32,142 bases of DNA from an uncultured Phocaeicola sp. (GTDB taxonomy: Bacteria > Bacteroidota > Bacteroidia > Bacteroidales > Bacteroidaceae), in NCBI GenBank assembly GCA_944322395.1, contig CALUPA010000027.1, positions 1 to 32,142 of the forward strand. Direction: 5' to 3'. Of this stretch, positions 8,799 to 17,643 are shown piece by piece. The notes beneath the pieces are model-generated. The model saw only the letters and a list, made by a program, of their open reading frames with translations. It was not told where the DNA came from and made no database searches. Numbering within the stretch: position 1 is the stretch's first letter; each line of letters opens with the position of its first letter. The position numbers and the translations under genes were made by a program.

Positions 8799-8820
8799 AT
8801 ATATTGTCAATTAATCTATA

Positions 8821-10101
8821 TTACAGATTTTTATACTCAATACCTTTAAGTTTCATATATCTCTGCAAAGACTCAAGATAATAATAGTCTGCATAATTAA
8901 GAGGAACGTCTATTTCTGAGCCATTAGGAAGTGATCCAGTTGAATGCATCAAAATAAATCCTTGGTTTTCACCATCCTTAGCAAGATATGTATCCGATGA
9001 TAAACTCTTTAGTATCTTCTCCGCATAATCAAAATACTTCTGTCCGTCTTCTACCATGGTACTCATTTCAAGAAGAGCAGAGGCTGTAACAGCAGCAGCT
9101 GAGGCGTCACGCGGAGTCTCATCCGTTACAGGTGCATCATAATCCCAATATGGAATAGCATCATCGGTTTTCACTCTACTCATAATCATATCTGCCACTT
9201 TAACTGCAAAATCCAAATACTTCTTGTCGCCAGTTTCACGATAGCACGATGTATATCCGTATACAGCCCATGCCTGACCGCGAGCCCATGAAGAATCGTC
9301 ATTCTTACCCTGATGTGTCTGCTTACGTTCTACAGTACCATCATCGTTATAGCTTACCACGTGCCAGCAAGTATAATCAGGACGGAAATGATTAGCCATA
9401 GTTTTGTCTGCATGTTTCAAAGCAATTTCCTTATACTTGACATTACCTGTCATTTTACTTACTGTAAACAGAAGGTCCAAATTCATCATATTATCAATAA
9501 TAACAGGGAAATTCCATGTTCCGAAATCCCAAGAGCGTATGCAAGATGTACCCTCATCAAAACGCCCAATCAAATTGTCTGCAGTTTCAATCATTACAGC
9601 ATCAATAGTATCAGCATATGCCAGACGACGTGCATTTCCGTAACTACAATTAATCATAAATCCCAAATCATGAGTACCTTTATAATAACGCACAGGATTA
9701 AGTATGTTTGTATATTTTGCAGCCTCTGTTTCTAATTCCTTTTTTCCTGTGAGTTCATAAGCATACCACAAAGAGCCAGGATAGAAACCACTAGTCCAAT
9801 CGTAGACACCGCATAATCTGCGCTTACCCTCCATTTCCGAAGTAGGCTTTTTACGTAATGAATCAACAAAAGTTGCAGTATCTCTTTCCAACTGACGTAT
9901 CAAGAAATCCATATCATATCCCACATGTATTGAACGAGGCAATTTACCAGTCCCGTCTATTTCATGTGCAGTCAACAATAGCTGTGAAGCTGATCTGTCA
10001 AGGGATGTCTTTATCCAACTGTAATCTTCTTTTTGTTGTGTATTACCACACGATGCCATAACTAATATGGAAACAGCTGCAATTAAGTAGTTTCTTTTCA
10101 T
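8821..10101 (-). CDS. Unsaturated glucuronyl hydrolase, GH88
   Basis: A GH88 enzyme of 426 residues. The frame extends to an ATG at 10122, but the inner Met at 10101 gives a compact lipoprotein signal MKRNYLIAAVSILVMASC (Cys18), so I prefer it. The residues after Cys (GNTQQ) lack an acidic export signal, consistent with a periplasmic-facing lipoprotein. Family signs: WTSGFYPGSLWYAYELTG near residue 105, HDLGFM (Asp145) and IDNMMNLDLLF (Asp203), the two acidic residues matching the catalytic pair of unsaturated glucuronyl hydrolases (spacing 58 here against about 60 in the Bacillus enzyme), and RGQAWAVYGY. It hydrates the C4-C5 double bond of lyase products, releasing 5-keto-4-deoxyuronate and glucosamine. 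It is the first gene after the SusCD block and has its own promoter candidate. Confidence 0.92.
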   Translation of the reverse strand: MKRNYLIAAVSILVMASCGNTQQKEDYSWIKTSLDRSASQLLLTAHEIDGTGKLPRSIHVGYDMDFLIRQLERDTATFVDSLRKKPTSEMEGKRRLCGVYDWTSGFYPGSLWYAYELTGKKELETEAAKYTNILNPVRYYKGTHDLGFMINCSYGNARRLAYADTIDAVMIETADNLIGRFDEGTSCIRSWDFGTWNFPVIIDNMMNLDLLFTVSKMTGNVKYKEIALKHADKTMANHFRPDYTCWHVVSYNDDGTVERKQTHQGKNDDSSWARGQAWAVYGYTSCYRETGDKKYLDFAVKVADMIMSRVKTDDAIPYWDYDAPVTDETPRDASAAAVTASALLEMSTMVEDGQKYFDYAEKILKSLSSDTYLAKDGENQGFILMHSTGSLPNGSEIDVPLNYADYYYLESLQRYMKLKGIEYKNL

Positions 10102-10163
10102 TGTTAAAATCTGATTTATCATATTATAAAAAAAGAATTATCACTTATCGTATTGAAACATTG

Positions 10164-10192
10164 CAAAAATATTGTTTATACATAACATCCAA
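10164..10192 (-). promoter_or_regulatory. Candidate internal promoter for GH88-PL12-sulfatase genes
   Basis: On the minus strand a -7 box TATTTTTG (10171-10164) fits the Bacteroides TAnnTTTG consensus, with a TTG -33 element at 10192-10190 after an 18-nt spacer, slightly shorter than the usual 19-21. The start site would be near 10157, leaving a leader of about 35-55 nt. It would let the catabolic genes be transcribed separately from susCD. Confidence 0.4.
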
Positions 10193-10266
10193 TTAAAATA
10201 ATGTAGATAATGCTATTGCCCAAACACTTACAAGTGATAATTCTGTATAAAAAAATATCATTATTG

Positions 10267-10293
10267 TACATTGAGGCTTACACCTGCAATGTA
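10267..10293 (-). other. Hairpin downstream of susD, possible attenuator
   Basis: TACATTGAGG (267-276) pairs with CCT-g-CAATGTA (283-293), leaving one bulged G and a 6-nt loop. It starts 15 nt after the susD stop. On the minus strand a seven-T run (10259-10253) follows after a gap of about seven bases; on the plus strand the stem is directly followed by TTTTTT. A partial terminator between the uptake genes and the enzyme genes is plausible. Confidence 0.4.
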
Positions 10294-10307
10294 TTTTTTA
10301 TTTCGAT

Positions 10308-12029
10308 TTATTCCCAACCAGGATTCTGCTTAAATTTCTTACAAAGGTCCAACTCACGCTGTGGAATTGGCATAAGCTCATGCTGTCCTTTTCTTGTATA
10401 TTCACCGACTACATAGTTACCACTTATTTCGTTCTGTTCCTTAAGTGTTTCCATTACCGTTTCGTAGTATACATCCCAACGTACAAGGTCAAGGCGACGA
10501 TGTCCTTCGAAGGCAAGTTCGTATTTGCGTTCTTTACGCACTGCCTGACGAAATTCATCAGCATTCATACCTATTTCAAGGTCATGCGATGTATCAGATA
10601 CACCATAAGCACGACGACGGACCTTGTTTACAGCAGAATATGCCTCATTAGTCGGACCATTTTTCCATTCATTCAGCGCTTCTGCATAAATCAATAAAAC
10701 ATCTGCATAACGCAAAATATACCAGTTTACGTTTGATTGGTCATTATTAAGTAAATAGCCAGTTTCTACATATTTTTCTATATCCCATTTTGCTGGAGTG
10801 TAGTTTTGTTTTTCTTTCTGACGTTTGTCAGGGTCAAGATCACTTTCTTGACTCTTTATCGGATCTATCACTCCGTTAGTTTTTTCAGCAGCCCAAAGTA
10901 TAGGACCGTCACCAAGACTATCATCATATCTATAGTTTGCAATTGACAAATCACGTCTTTTATCTACCAAGCCATCCGGATTTGTACCATTAGGATAACC
11001 TACACCTACACCATCTTCTTCTCTCCAATCAAGTACAAAATTATGTACCACCTTCTCATTTCCTGCACAACTACCTCTTTTCCCTGCTATTGCAGTGGTT
11101 TTCACACCATTCCATTTACCTATACGTCCACAAGGATCACTAGAATTCTTGTAAGTAGGAGAATAGAAACTTATCTCTATAAGACTTTCTGTAGGATCCC
11201 AAGATCCGTTACATGTGTTCACCCATAACTGCTCGAATTCAGAAAGTAAATCATGCTTTCCAGACATAATCAGTTCTCCAGCCGTTTTTGCAGCCAACTC
11301 CCACTTACTTGTGTCTTTTACTGGCCATCCTGCCCATGTTGCATACACCTTTGCCAATAGTCCCATAGCTGCGCCTTTTGATAAGCGGAAACTGTTATCA
11401 ACACGATAATTATCTTCTGTAGCCCAAGGAAGATTTTCCATTGCATATTTCAAATCAGCTTCTATGAACTCATAAACCTTTGCAGGTTCTTCTTGTGTTG
11501 CCTCCCTTGGATCCATATACGACATAGTAGTAGTAGTTATGAGAGGAATATTTCCAAAACGACGTACAAGTTCAAAATAAAACAATCCTCGCAAAGCTCT
11601 TGCTTCAGCCATATAAACAGTTATCAAATTTTTATCTTCTTCATTAAAAGAATCGTACACTGCTGAAATTCTTTCAAGAAAATCATTAGCACGATAAATA
11701 CCTATATAAAGATACTGCCATGCCTGCTGTACTTCCGACTGTGTTGTCGGATATGCATTTGCGGGTAATATACGCCAGTTATTGGTAGTATTTCCTTCTG
11801 CCTGTTCACAATCAGTACCCATACTAAAGTAAAAAGACAAATAATAACCATACATGGCATCAGCTGTAGTTGTTTGGTAAATTCCATATAAAACCGTCTC
11901 CGCTTGTTCCGGAGTAGTAAGAAAACCTTCTTTCTCTATATCTACCTTATTCTCCTCTTTCAGGAAATCTGAGCATCCTGTCGTAAAGACAGATGCTAAC
12001 AGTAATATATATAATATCCCTTTTTTCAT
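10308..12029 (-). CDS. susD: SusD-like surface glycan-binding lipoprotein (RagB/SusD)
   Basis: A 573-residue SusD-family protein directly downstream (55 bp) of susC. The signal ends TTGC (Cys19) and is followed by SDFLKEENK, an acidic stretch typical of surface-exported Bacteroidetes lipoproteins. The N-terminal phrase PEQAETVLYGIYQ, the middle ARALRGLFYFELVRRFGNIPL (TPR part; split here for reading), and the C-terminal NKVRRRAYG, AVRKERKYELAFEGHRR and RWDVY are diagnostic of SusD. It forms the lid over the SusC barrel and should bind heparin/HS oligosaccharides; ligand residues cannot be read directly. In position it matches B. thetaiotaomicron BT4659. Confidence 0.95.
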   Translation of the reverse strand: MKKGILYILLLASVFTTGCSDFLKEENKVDIEKEGFLTTPEQAETVLYGIYQTTTADAMYGYYLSFYFSMGTDCEQAEGNTTNNWRILPANAYPTTQSEVQQAWQYLYIGIYRANDFLERISAVYDSFNEEDKNLITVYMAEARALRGLFYFELVRRFGNIPLITTTTMSYMDPREATQEEPAKVYEFIEADLKYAMENLPWATEDNYRVDNSFRLSKGAAMGLLAKVYATWAGWPVKDTSKWELAAKTAGELIMSGKHDLLSEFEQLWVNTCNGSWDPTESLIEISFYSPTYKNSSDPCGRIGKWNGVKTTAIAGKRGSCAGNEKVVHNFVLDWREEDGVGVGYPNGTNPDGLVDKRRDLSIANYRYDDSLGDGPILWAAEKTNGVIDPIKSQESDLDPDKRQKEKQNYTPAKWDIEKYVETGYLLNNDQSNVNWYILRYADVLLIYAEALNEWKNGPTNEAYSAVNKVRRRAYGVSDTSHDLEIGMNADEFRQAVRKERKYELAFEGHRRLDLVRWDVYYETVMETLKEQNEISGNYVVGEYTRKGQHELMPIPQRELDLCKKFKQNPGWE

Positions 12030-12084
12030 ATTATTATGAATTTGTAAGTTTAAAAGTCTTTTTAAGATTACTGACTAATATAAA

Positions 12085-15000
12085 TTAGAATTGTATATCA
12101 AGACCGACAGTATATATGCGGCTCTTAGGATAAGCACCCCAATCCAGACCAGGAGTCATAGGACTGTTTTTTGAGTTTACTTCAGGATCATATCCGCTAT
12201 AGTTATCAAAGCACAATAAATTCTGTCCACTAGCATAAACTCTTAATTTCGATACATGGAATTTCTTAGTCCACTTTTGTGGAACTGTATATCCCAATGT
12301 CACATTTTTCAGACGAAGGAATGAACCATCCTCAACAAATCTTGAATAAACGTCATTCACAATATAACCGTCATATTTAGGAACCTTATTCGATGCATTA
12401 GTTGGACTCCATCTGTCAGCTACTTCACCTAGGAAATTCTTACGCTCACTACGTGACTGTGTTGCGAACAAGCGAGTGGCATTGTAAATATCATTACCAT
12501 AATTGAATTGGAACATAAAGCTAAAATCAACACCGTAAAAATTAAAGCTATTTGTGATACCTCCATACCATTTAGGCAATGCATGTCCAATAACAGTACG
12601 GTCATTTGTAGTTATAATTCCGTCACCATCCTGATCTTTATATTTCACATCTCCAGGCTCCAATGCACCATTATCCTGACGTACATTATTAGTAATACCT
12701 TCTTTTAGGATATACTGACCAGTTGGAGTAACATAAAAATCAGAAGCCTGGTATATTCCGTCAAATTCATAACCATAAATAAGACCAAGCGACTCACCTA
12801 CTTTAGCGATGTAATCATACTGTGTAAAATTACTATCGAACCCAGAACGTGCATACATTGCATCAACTCCACTTGCCAATGATTTTAATTCATTTCGTAT
12901 GAATGAGATATTGAAGTTTGTATCCCAAGTAAAGTTCTTCTTTTGTATGTTTGTACTAGTAAGGCTGAGTTCTATACCTCTATTCTGGATTTTACCAATA
13001 TTCTGCATCTGTGAATCAAACCCAGTAAAGTGTGCTAGCGACTGTGATAGAAGTAAGTCCTTAGTATTCTTTATAAAGAAATCGGCAGTAACATTCAAAC
13101 GGTTATCAAAGAAACCTAAATCAATACCCAGATTTACAGTAGAAGATGCTTCCCATTTAAGGTTAGAGTTCTGAAGTTGTTTAGGTGTCAAAGTAGTCAC
13201 CTGCGAATTACCGATACCATACTTACCATTTGTGTAAAGATCCATTGATAAATAGTTAGATATACGGTCATTACCTACAAGCCCCCATCCAAAGCGTACT
13301 TTTGCATTGGAAATCCATTCCATATCTTTCATAAAGTCCTCTTCACTAAGTCTCCATGCTGTAGAGAATGATGGGAAATATCCCCATTTGTTCTTTGGCG
13401 AGAAAACTGTTGAACCATCAGCACGTATTGTAGCTGTAATCAAATAACGGTCTGCATAATTATAAGTAGTCTGAGCAAAGAATGAAAGCAAGCTATTATT
13501 ATAGAAACTTGAAGAAACTTCACTCGGTGTAGCTCCCATTCCAAGATTGTTGTTCTCATTATTATATATAGGGAAATCCATAGCTAAGCCTTTCAACCAC
13601 TCTTGACTCTTCGAAGACACCTCGTGACCTAACATAACTGTATAACTATGTTTCTTGATCTTCTGTCTCCATGTAAGAGTATTACTGTTCACCCAGCGCA
13701 TGTCACGTATCATTTGGCTATATCCATAAGGTTTCTGTCCATTTCTATATGCTTCTTTCGAACCGTCTTTATAAAATACATCATTACGTGTATTAGTTGT
13801 GTTATAAGTTGCTGCAGTTTTAAATGTCAGTCCTTTTATAATTTCCCAAGTCAACGAAGCATTGGCAGACCACATTTCAGCTCTCTTCTTATTAGTAACA
13901 CTTTGTGTTTGCATTACAGGATTTACCTGTGCAAGACTCTCACCTGTTTCCAGCATTTCAGGGTCAATAGCAGTTGTAAGAAGTTCCTCGTCAGTCATTC
14001 TTAAACCTGCAGTAGGGCGAGCACTGATAATCTGTGCCAACATATTGAAACGTCCATTATCTGCAGATGTACCCTGTCCTCGTCTGTTTGTCTGTGCATA
14101 ATTAAATGTAGCATTAAACGATACATCTTTTGATACCTTTTGATCAAAACGGAACTTCATTGTGGTACGGTCAAAGCCACTATTATTGAAAATACCTTCT
14201 TCATCATAACGCGAAAATGTTCCAGCGTATTTACTCTTATCGTTACCACCAGTTATAGTGATATTATGATCCTGTGACCATGTAGGATTAAATGTCTCAT
14301 CCTGCCAATCTACTCCACCTACACCAATATAGTCATCAAGAGATTGGTAGCGATAAGGCACTCCATTATCATCATTACCTTCTTTATAATATGTATTGGC
14401 AAATTCAGGTTTTAATTCCACCTGTAATTTAACAAATTCATATGGGCTTAACACTGGCAGTTTCTTTGAAATGTTACGATGGCTGGCAGATCCATTATAA
14501 TTGATAACTGGTTTACTATCCTTTCCTTGACGAGTTGTTATCAATACAACACCGTTTGCTGCACGTGAACCGTAAATTGCAGATGAAGAAGCATCCTTCA
14601 GAATCTGCATTGATTCAATATCTGCATCAGAAAGATATGATATATCATCCACCTGGAAACCATCCACTATATATAATGGTGAGTTATCGCCAGTAAGCGT
14701 ACCTACACCACGTATGTTTATGCTAAAGCCTGAGCCAGGAGCACCATCTGCTTGTACTACTTGCACACCAGCAACCTGTCCTCCCAAAGCTCCAGCAATG
14801 GAACTACTCTTGAATCCTTTTAGATCTTCTGCTGCAACAGAAGCAATAGAACCGGTAAGGTCTGTTTTTTTCATTGAGCTATAACCAACCACAACAACTT
14901 CATCAATAACCTTTGCATCAGGTTCAAGCTTTACTGTAACATTACTCTGTCCTTGAAATGTCAATTTGCGGTCTTTATAACCTACATATGAAAACTTAAC

Positions 15001-15228
15001 AATGGCACCTTTCTTTACTTTTATTGAAAAGTTTCCGTCAATATCAGTAATAGTACCACCAGAAGTTCCTTCTACAGCGACGGTAGCACCTATAAGTGGC
15101 ATATCAGTTTCATCTACCACTGTACCATTCAATGTTTTTTGTGCATAAAGACTTACCGATAATATCAGTACAAGAAGTGTAATCAAACTTCTATGAGCTA
15201 TATTTTTGGATATATTTATTAGAAACAT
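12085..15228 (-). CDS. susC: SusC-like TonB-dependent outer-membrane importer
   Basis: A 1047-residue SusC-type TonB-dependent transporter. After a signal peptide (to about residue 30, SLYAQ) come a carboxypeptidase-regulatory-like domain (about 33-103, NGTVVDETDMPLIGATV), the TonB box DEVVVVGY (109-116), a plug domain with SPLYIVDGF and the SusC signature DASSSAIYGSRAANG (212-226), and a long beta-barrel ending with the C-terminal aromatic TVGLDIQF. It imports oligosaccharides across the outer membrane with energy from TonB. It starts 16 bp after the glycan-binding protein gene and precedes susD. Context points to heparin/HS oligosaccharides. It has no N-terminal anti-sigma interaction extension, in line with HTCS rather than sigma/anti-sigma control. 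Confidence 0.96.
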   Translation of the reverse strand: MFLINISKNIAHRSLITLLVLILSVSLYAQKTLNGTVVDETDMPLIGATVAVEGTSGGTITDIDGNFSIKVKKGAIVKFSYVGYKDRKLTFQGQSNVTVKLEPDAKVIDEVVVVGYSSMKKTDLTGSIASVAAEDLKGFKSSSIAGALGGQVAGVQVVQADGAPGSGFSINIRGVGTLTGDNSPLYIVDGFQVDDISYLSDADIESMQILKDASSSAIYGSRAANGVVLITTRQGKDSKPVINYNGSASHRNISKKLPVLSPYEFVKLQVELKPEFANTYYKEGNDDNGVPYRYQSLDDYIGVGGVDWQDETFNPTWSQDHNITITGGNDKSKYAGTFSRYDEEGIFNNSGFDRTTMKFRFDQKVSKDVSFNATFNYAQTNRRGQGTSADNGRFNMLAQIISARPTAGLRMTDEELLTTAIDPEMLETGESLAQVNPVMQTQSVTNKKRAEMWSANASLTWEIIKGLTFKTAATYNTTNTRNDVFYKDGSKEAYRNGQKPYGYSQMIRDMRWVNSNTLTWRQKIKKHSYTVMLGHEVSSKSQEWLKGLAMDFPIYNNENNNLGMGATPSEVSSSFYNNSLLSFFAQTTYNYADRYLITATIRADGSTVFSPKNKWGYFPSFSTAWRLSEEDFMKDMEWISNAKVRFGWGLVGNDRISNYLSMDLYTNGKYGIGNSQVTTLTPKQLQNSNLKWEASSTVNLGIDLGFFDNRLNVTADFFIKNTKDLLLSQSLAHFTGFDSQMQNIGKIQNRGIELSLTSTNIQKKNFTWDTNFNISFIRNELKSLASGVDAMYARSGFDSNFTQYDYIAKVGESLGLIYGYEFDGIYQASDFYVTPTGQYILKEGITNNVRQDNGALEPGDVKYKDQDGDGIITTNDRTVIGHALPKWYGGITNSFNFYGVDFSFMFQFNYGNDIYNATRLFATQSRSERKNFLGEVADRWSPTNASNKVPKYDGYIVNDVYSRFVEDGSFLRLKNVTLGYTVPQKWTKKFHVSKLRVYASGQNLLCFDNYSGYDPEVNSKNSPMTPGLDWGAYPKSRIYTVGLDIQF

Positions 15229-15244
15229 ATTGTTATTGTTTTTA

Positions 15245-17617
15245 TTATTTGTTTATATAAGTCTTATCAAGCCAAATCGCAATAGGGAAAGTTCTTTTAC
15301 CATTAGAGACAGTCTTCACATTTCCATCTGTTACAAAAGTCATCTGCCCTGTTACAATTCCATCACCCCAACCATCATGATAGAAATTTTTATTTACCAC
15401 CACTGAAAATTGATTTTCACCAGAAGCATTATCAACATATGCCAATGTATTCTCACTTAGTGTTAAAGGGTCTTTTAGAGTCGCTTTATTACTATCTTCC
15501 CAATATGACATTGGAAGTTTTGCTCCGAAGTTTGTTGAGTTTGCCACACTTTGCCATAAATCAGTCAGGAAACACTCTACTTTAGGTTTTCCATTTCCTG
15601 CTGGTGAACCCTCCTTAAGCGGATTGCCTTTAGAATCTACTCCATTTATATTATAATAATTAAAAGAACGTCTATAGTCCATAACAAACTTACCAGGATT
15701 TACTATTTCAGGAACAACAGAACGTCCACCTTTCTTAGGATTTACATGGAAAACAAATGGAGTGTATAAAACTGCAGTACCATCTCCCTGCGGCTTAACA
15801 TAATTAAAGCATAATGGAACAGTACGAGTAAATGCATCCTCTCCTTCTCCTACTGTTGCAGAAATCAATAATACAGTCAAAGTAACTTCTACATTATCCC
15901 AATCCTCTGCTTTTTGCATTGATGCTGCAATATTTGCATTATTGTCCCAATGTATAAATTGTGACTGATGTTTACCTACTACCTTCCATGTTATAGTCTT
16001 TCCGTCTTTAACATCTATTTTAGGTGTAAGATTCATAGCATTCACCTCTTCCATTGTATTAAACCTATACTGGTTATCATAAATACTACCCGGTGTTTGG
16101 TCATCTACCAAATTATTACCATAACTGATATAAGAGAAATAATTAGGATTCTCATTTACATTAATTTCAAGTGTTCCTGTAACTACATTCTTGAAATTTT
16201 TAGCCTGAACTTCTACTACAAACGGCTTGCCTTGCTCAGTACGAGGTAATGTATTATATTTCTCTATTTTTACAACTCCTGTTGCTTCATTAATAGAAAA
16301 AAAGTCTTCATATCCTTCAGGTAAGGATTTAAAAGAATACTTAACATATGAATCTGTACCGTAATTAGCTGCAACAGATTCAAACGACATTCCTTGTTTC
16401 ATATTACCTTGTTCGTAAGTAAAATCGACTAAAGGATTAACCCATTCAACTACATTCAAGGTCAAAGCATTATCACCAATACAATTCCCTTCGGAATTAG
16501 AAACCTTTACAGACACTTTATATACCTGGTCTTTAACAAAAGTATGTGTATTAGGAACAGAAATAACTCCCGTAGAAGAATCAATTGAGAAAAACTTTTT
16601 TTCTTCGTCCGAAGCATCAGCCAAAACACCTCCTGTACTTTTCTTTATTTCAGTAATTTCATAAACAGCATTAATAGATGAACCTTCTATAAATGGTTTT
16701 GAACTTATAAATGCTCCTCTTGGTTTTTCAGGATTACCTTCAACCCCAGTTTCAATAGCTCCTTCTTCGTATGAAATAGCAGTTGGAGCACCAGACAAGT
16801 TTATTCTTATTGCATCAATAAATAACCCTTCTTCCTCGCCAAGAGTTGGAGAAGCCATTGTAGTAAGTTTCAAATCTATTCTATACAGACCTGGCTTAAC
16901 AATTTGTGAATCATATCCTGTTTCTTCTGTTGTTTTGTTAATAGAGATAATACCCTGATCTGAAACTGAAAACAATCCCAGGCTATTATTATTTATTACT
17001 GTTTCTGAACCATCTGATTCCAGCCTTACCACATTTGACAACTTATATCCAGCGATAGTAATATGTTCGGCTGTATTTTGGGTAGTAACTTTTGCTGTAG
17101 GAAAAACAGTCTCTCCATATTTATCATTTACATCAGCCAACCTTACTTCAATAAAATCAGGTTCCACTATTATACCATCAGGAACAGCTTTAAGAAAATT
17201 CACTTCTACTGCATTATTGAAAGTATACATAGAGCCAGAAGCATAGCATGATACAGATATAAAATACTTACCAATATTCATATCTCTTGTACTATTTATA
17301 GATATTTCACCATTTTCTGCATTAATGGTAAAACAATCACCATTGTAGGTCTCGGAAACCTCTTCTCCCTTTTCATTCTTATTAGAATAAATTACTCCTG
17401 TAATCTTAAAATCATATGGAGTAGCACCCTTATAAGTAGGACTTGCTATAACTCCTGTCATGGAAGGAGCAATATCAGTCATGCTCGTGTAATACAAAGC
17501 AAAGCTACCATCATCGGTCGTGATATCATCCTTACATGACGAAACACCTAACACAACAGCCAACATAGCTATAATGCAACCGATTGTCTTACTGTAGAAT
17601 TTATCTTTCATTTTCAT
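15245..17617 (-). CDS. Surface glycan-binding lipoprotein (SusE/F position, BT4661-like)
   Basis: A 790-residue lipoprotein: signal ending GVSSC (Cys28), followed by KDDITTDD, a strong surface-export signal. The middle consists of at least four cadherin/Ig-like modules sharing the phrase F-S/T-I-(5-6)-G-x-I-S/K-I (about residues 95-108, 215-227, 342-354 and 439-452). A larger C-terminal region without those repeats (about 500-790) probably holds the ligand site. No catalytic motif is seen. Gene order PL12-SGBP-SusC-SusD matches the B. thetaiotaomicron heparin locus, where the protein in this place binds heparin. Expected function: capture of HS chains at the cell surface and presentation to the PL12 lipoprotein and the SusCD pair. 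The gene is notably AT-rich. Confidence 0.8.
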   Translation of the reverse strand: MKMKDKFYSKTIGCIIAMLAVVLGVSSCKDDITTDDGSFALYYTSMTDIAPSMTGVIASPTYKGATPYDFKITGVIYSNKNEKGEEVSETYNGDCFTINAENGEISINSTRDMNIGKYFISVSCYASGSMYTFNNAVEVNFLKAVPDGIIVEPDFIEVRLADVNDKYGETVFPTAKVTTQNTAEHITIAGYKLSNVVRLESDGSETVINNNSLGLFSVSDQGIISINKTTEETGYDSQIVKPGLYRIDLKLTTMASPTLGEEEGLFIDAIRINLSGAPTAISYEEGAIETGVEGNPEKPRGAFISSKPFIEGSSINAVYEITEIKKSTGGVLADASDEEKKFFSIDSSTGVISVPNTHTFVKDQVYKVSVKVSNSEGNCIGDNALTLNVVEWVNPLVDFTYEQGNMKQGMSFESVAANYGTDSYVKYSFKSLPEGYEDFFSINEATGVVKIEKYNTLPRTEQGKPFVVEVQAKNFKNVVTGTLEINVNENPNYFSYISYGNNLVDDQTPGSIYDNQYRFNTMEEVNAMNLTPKIDVKDGKTITWKVVGKHQSQFIHWDNNANIAASMQKAEDWDNVEVTLTVLLISATVGEGEDAFTRTVPLCFNYVKPQGDGTAVLYTPFVFHVNPKKGGRSVVPEIVNPGKFVMDYRRSFNYYNINGVDSKGNPLKEGSPAGNGKPKVECFLTDLWQSVANSTNFGAKLPMSYWEDSNKATLKDPLTLSENTLAYVDNASGENQFSVVVNKNFYHDGWGDGIVTGQMTFVTDGNVKTVSNGKRTFPIAIWLDKTYINK

Positions 17618-17643
17618 CGTATATAGAAATTAGTTAATTATTA

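Noticed and set aside
9313-9735. 140-codon plus-strand frame opposite GH88
   Set aside because: Fully inside a strongly supported GH88 gene on the other strand; composition rich in Ile, Thr, His and Cys, as is usual for shadow frames here.
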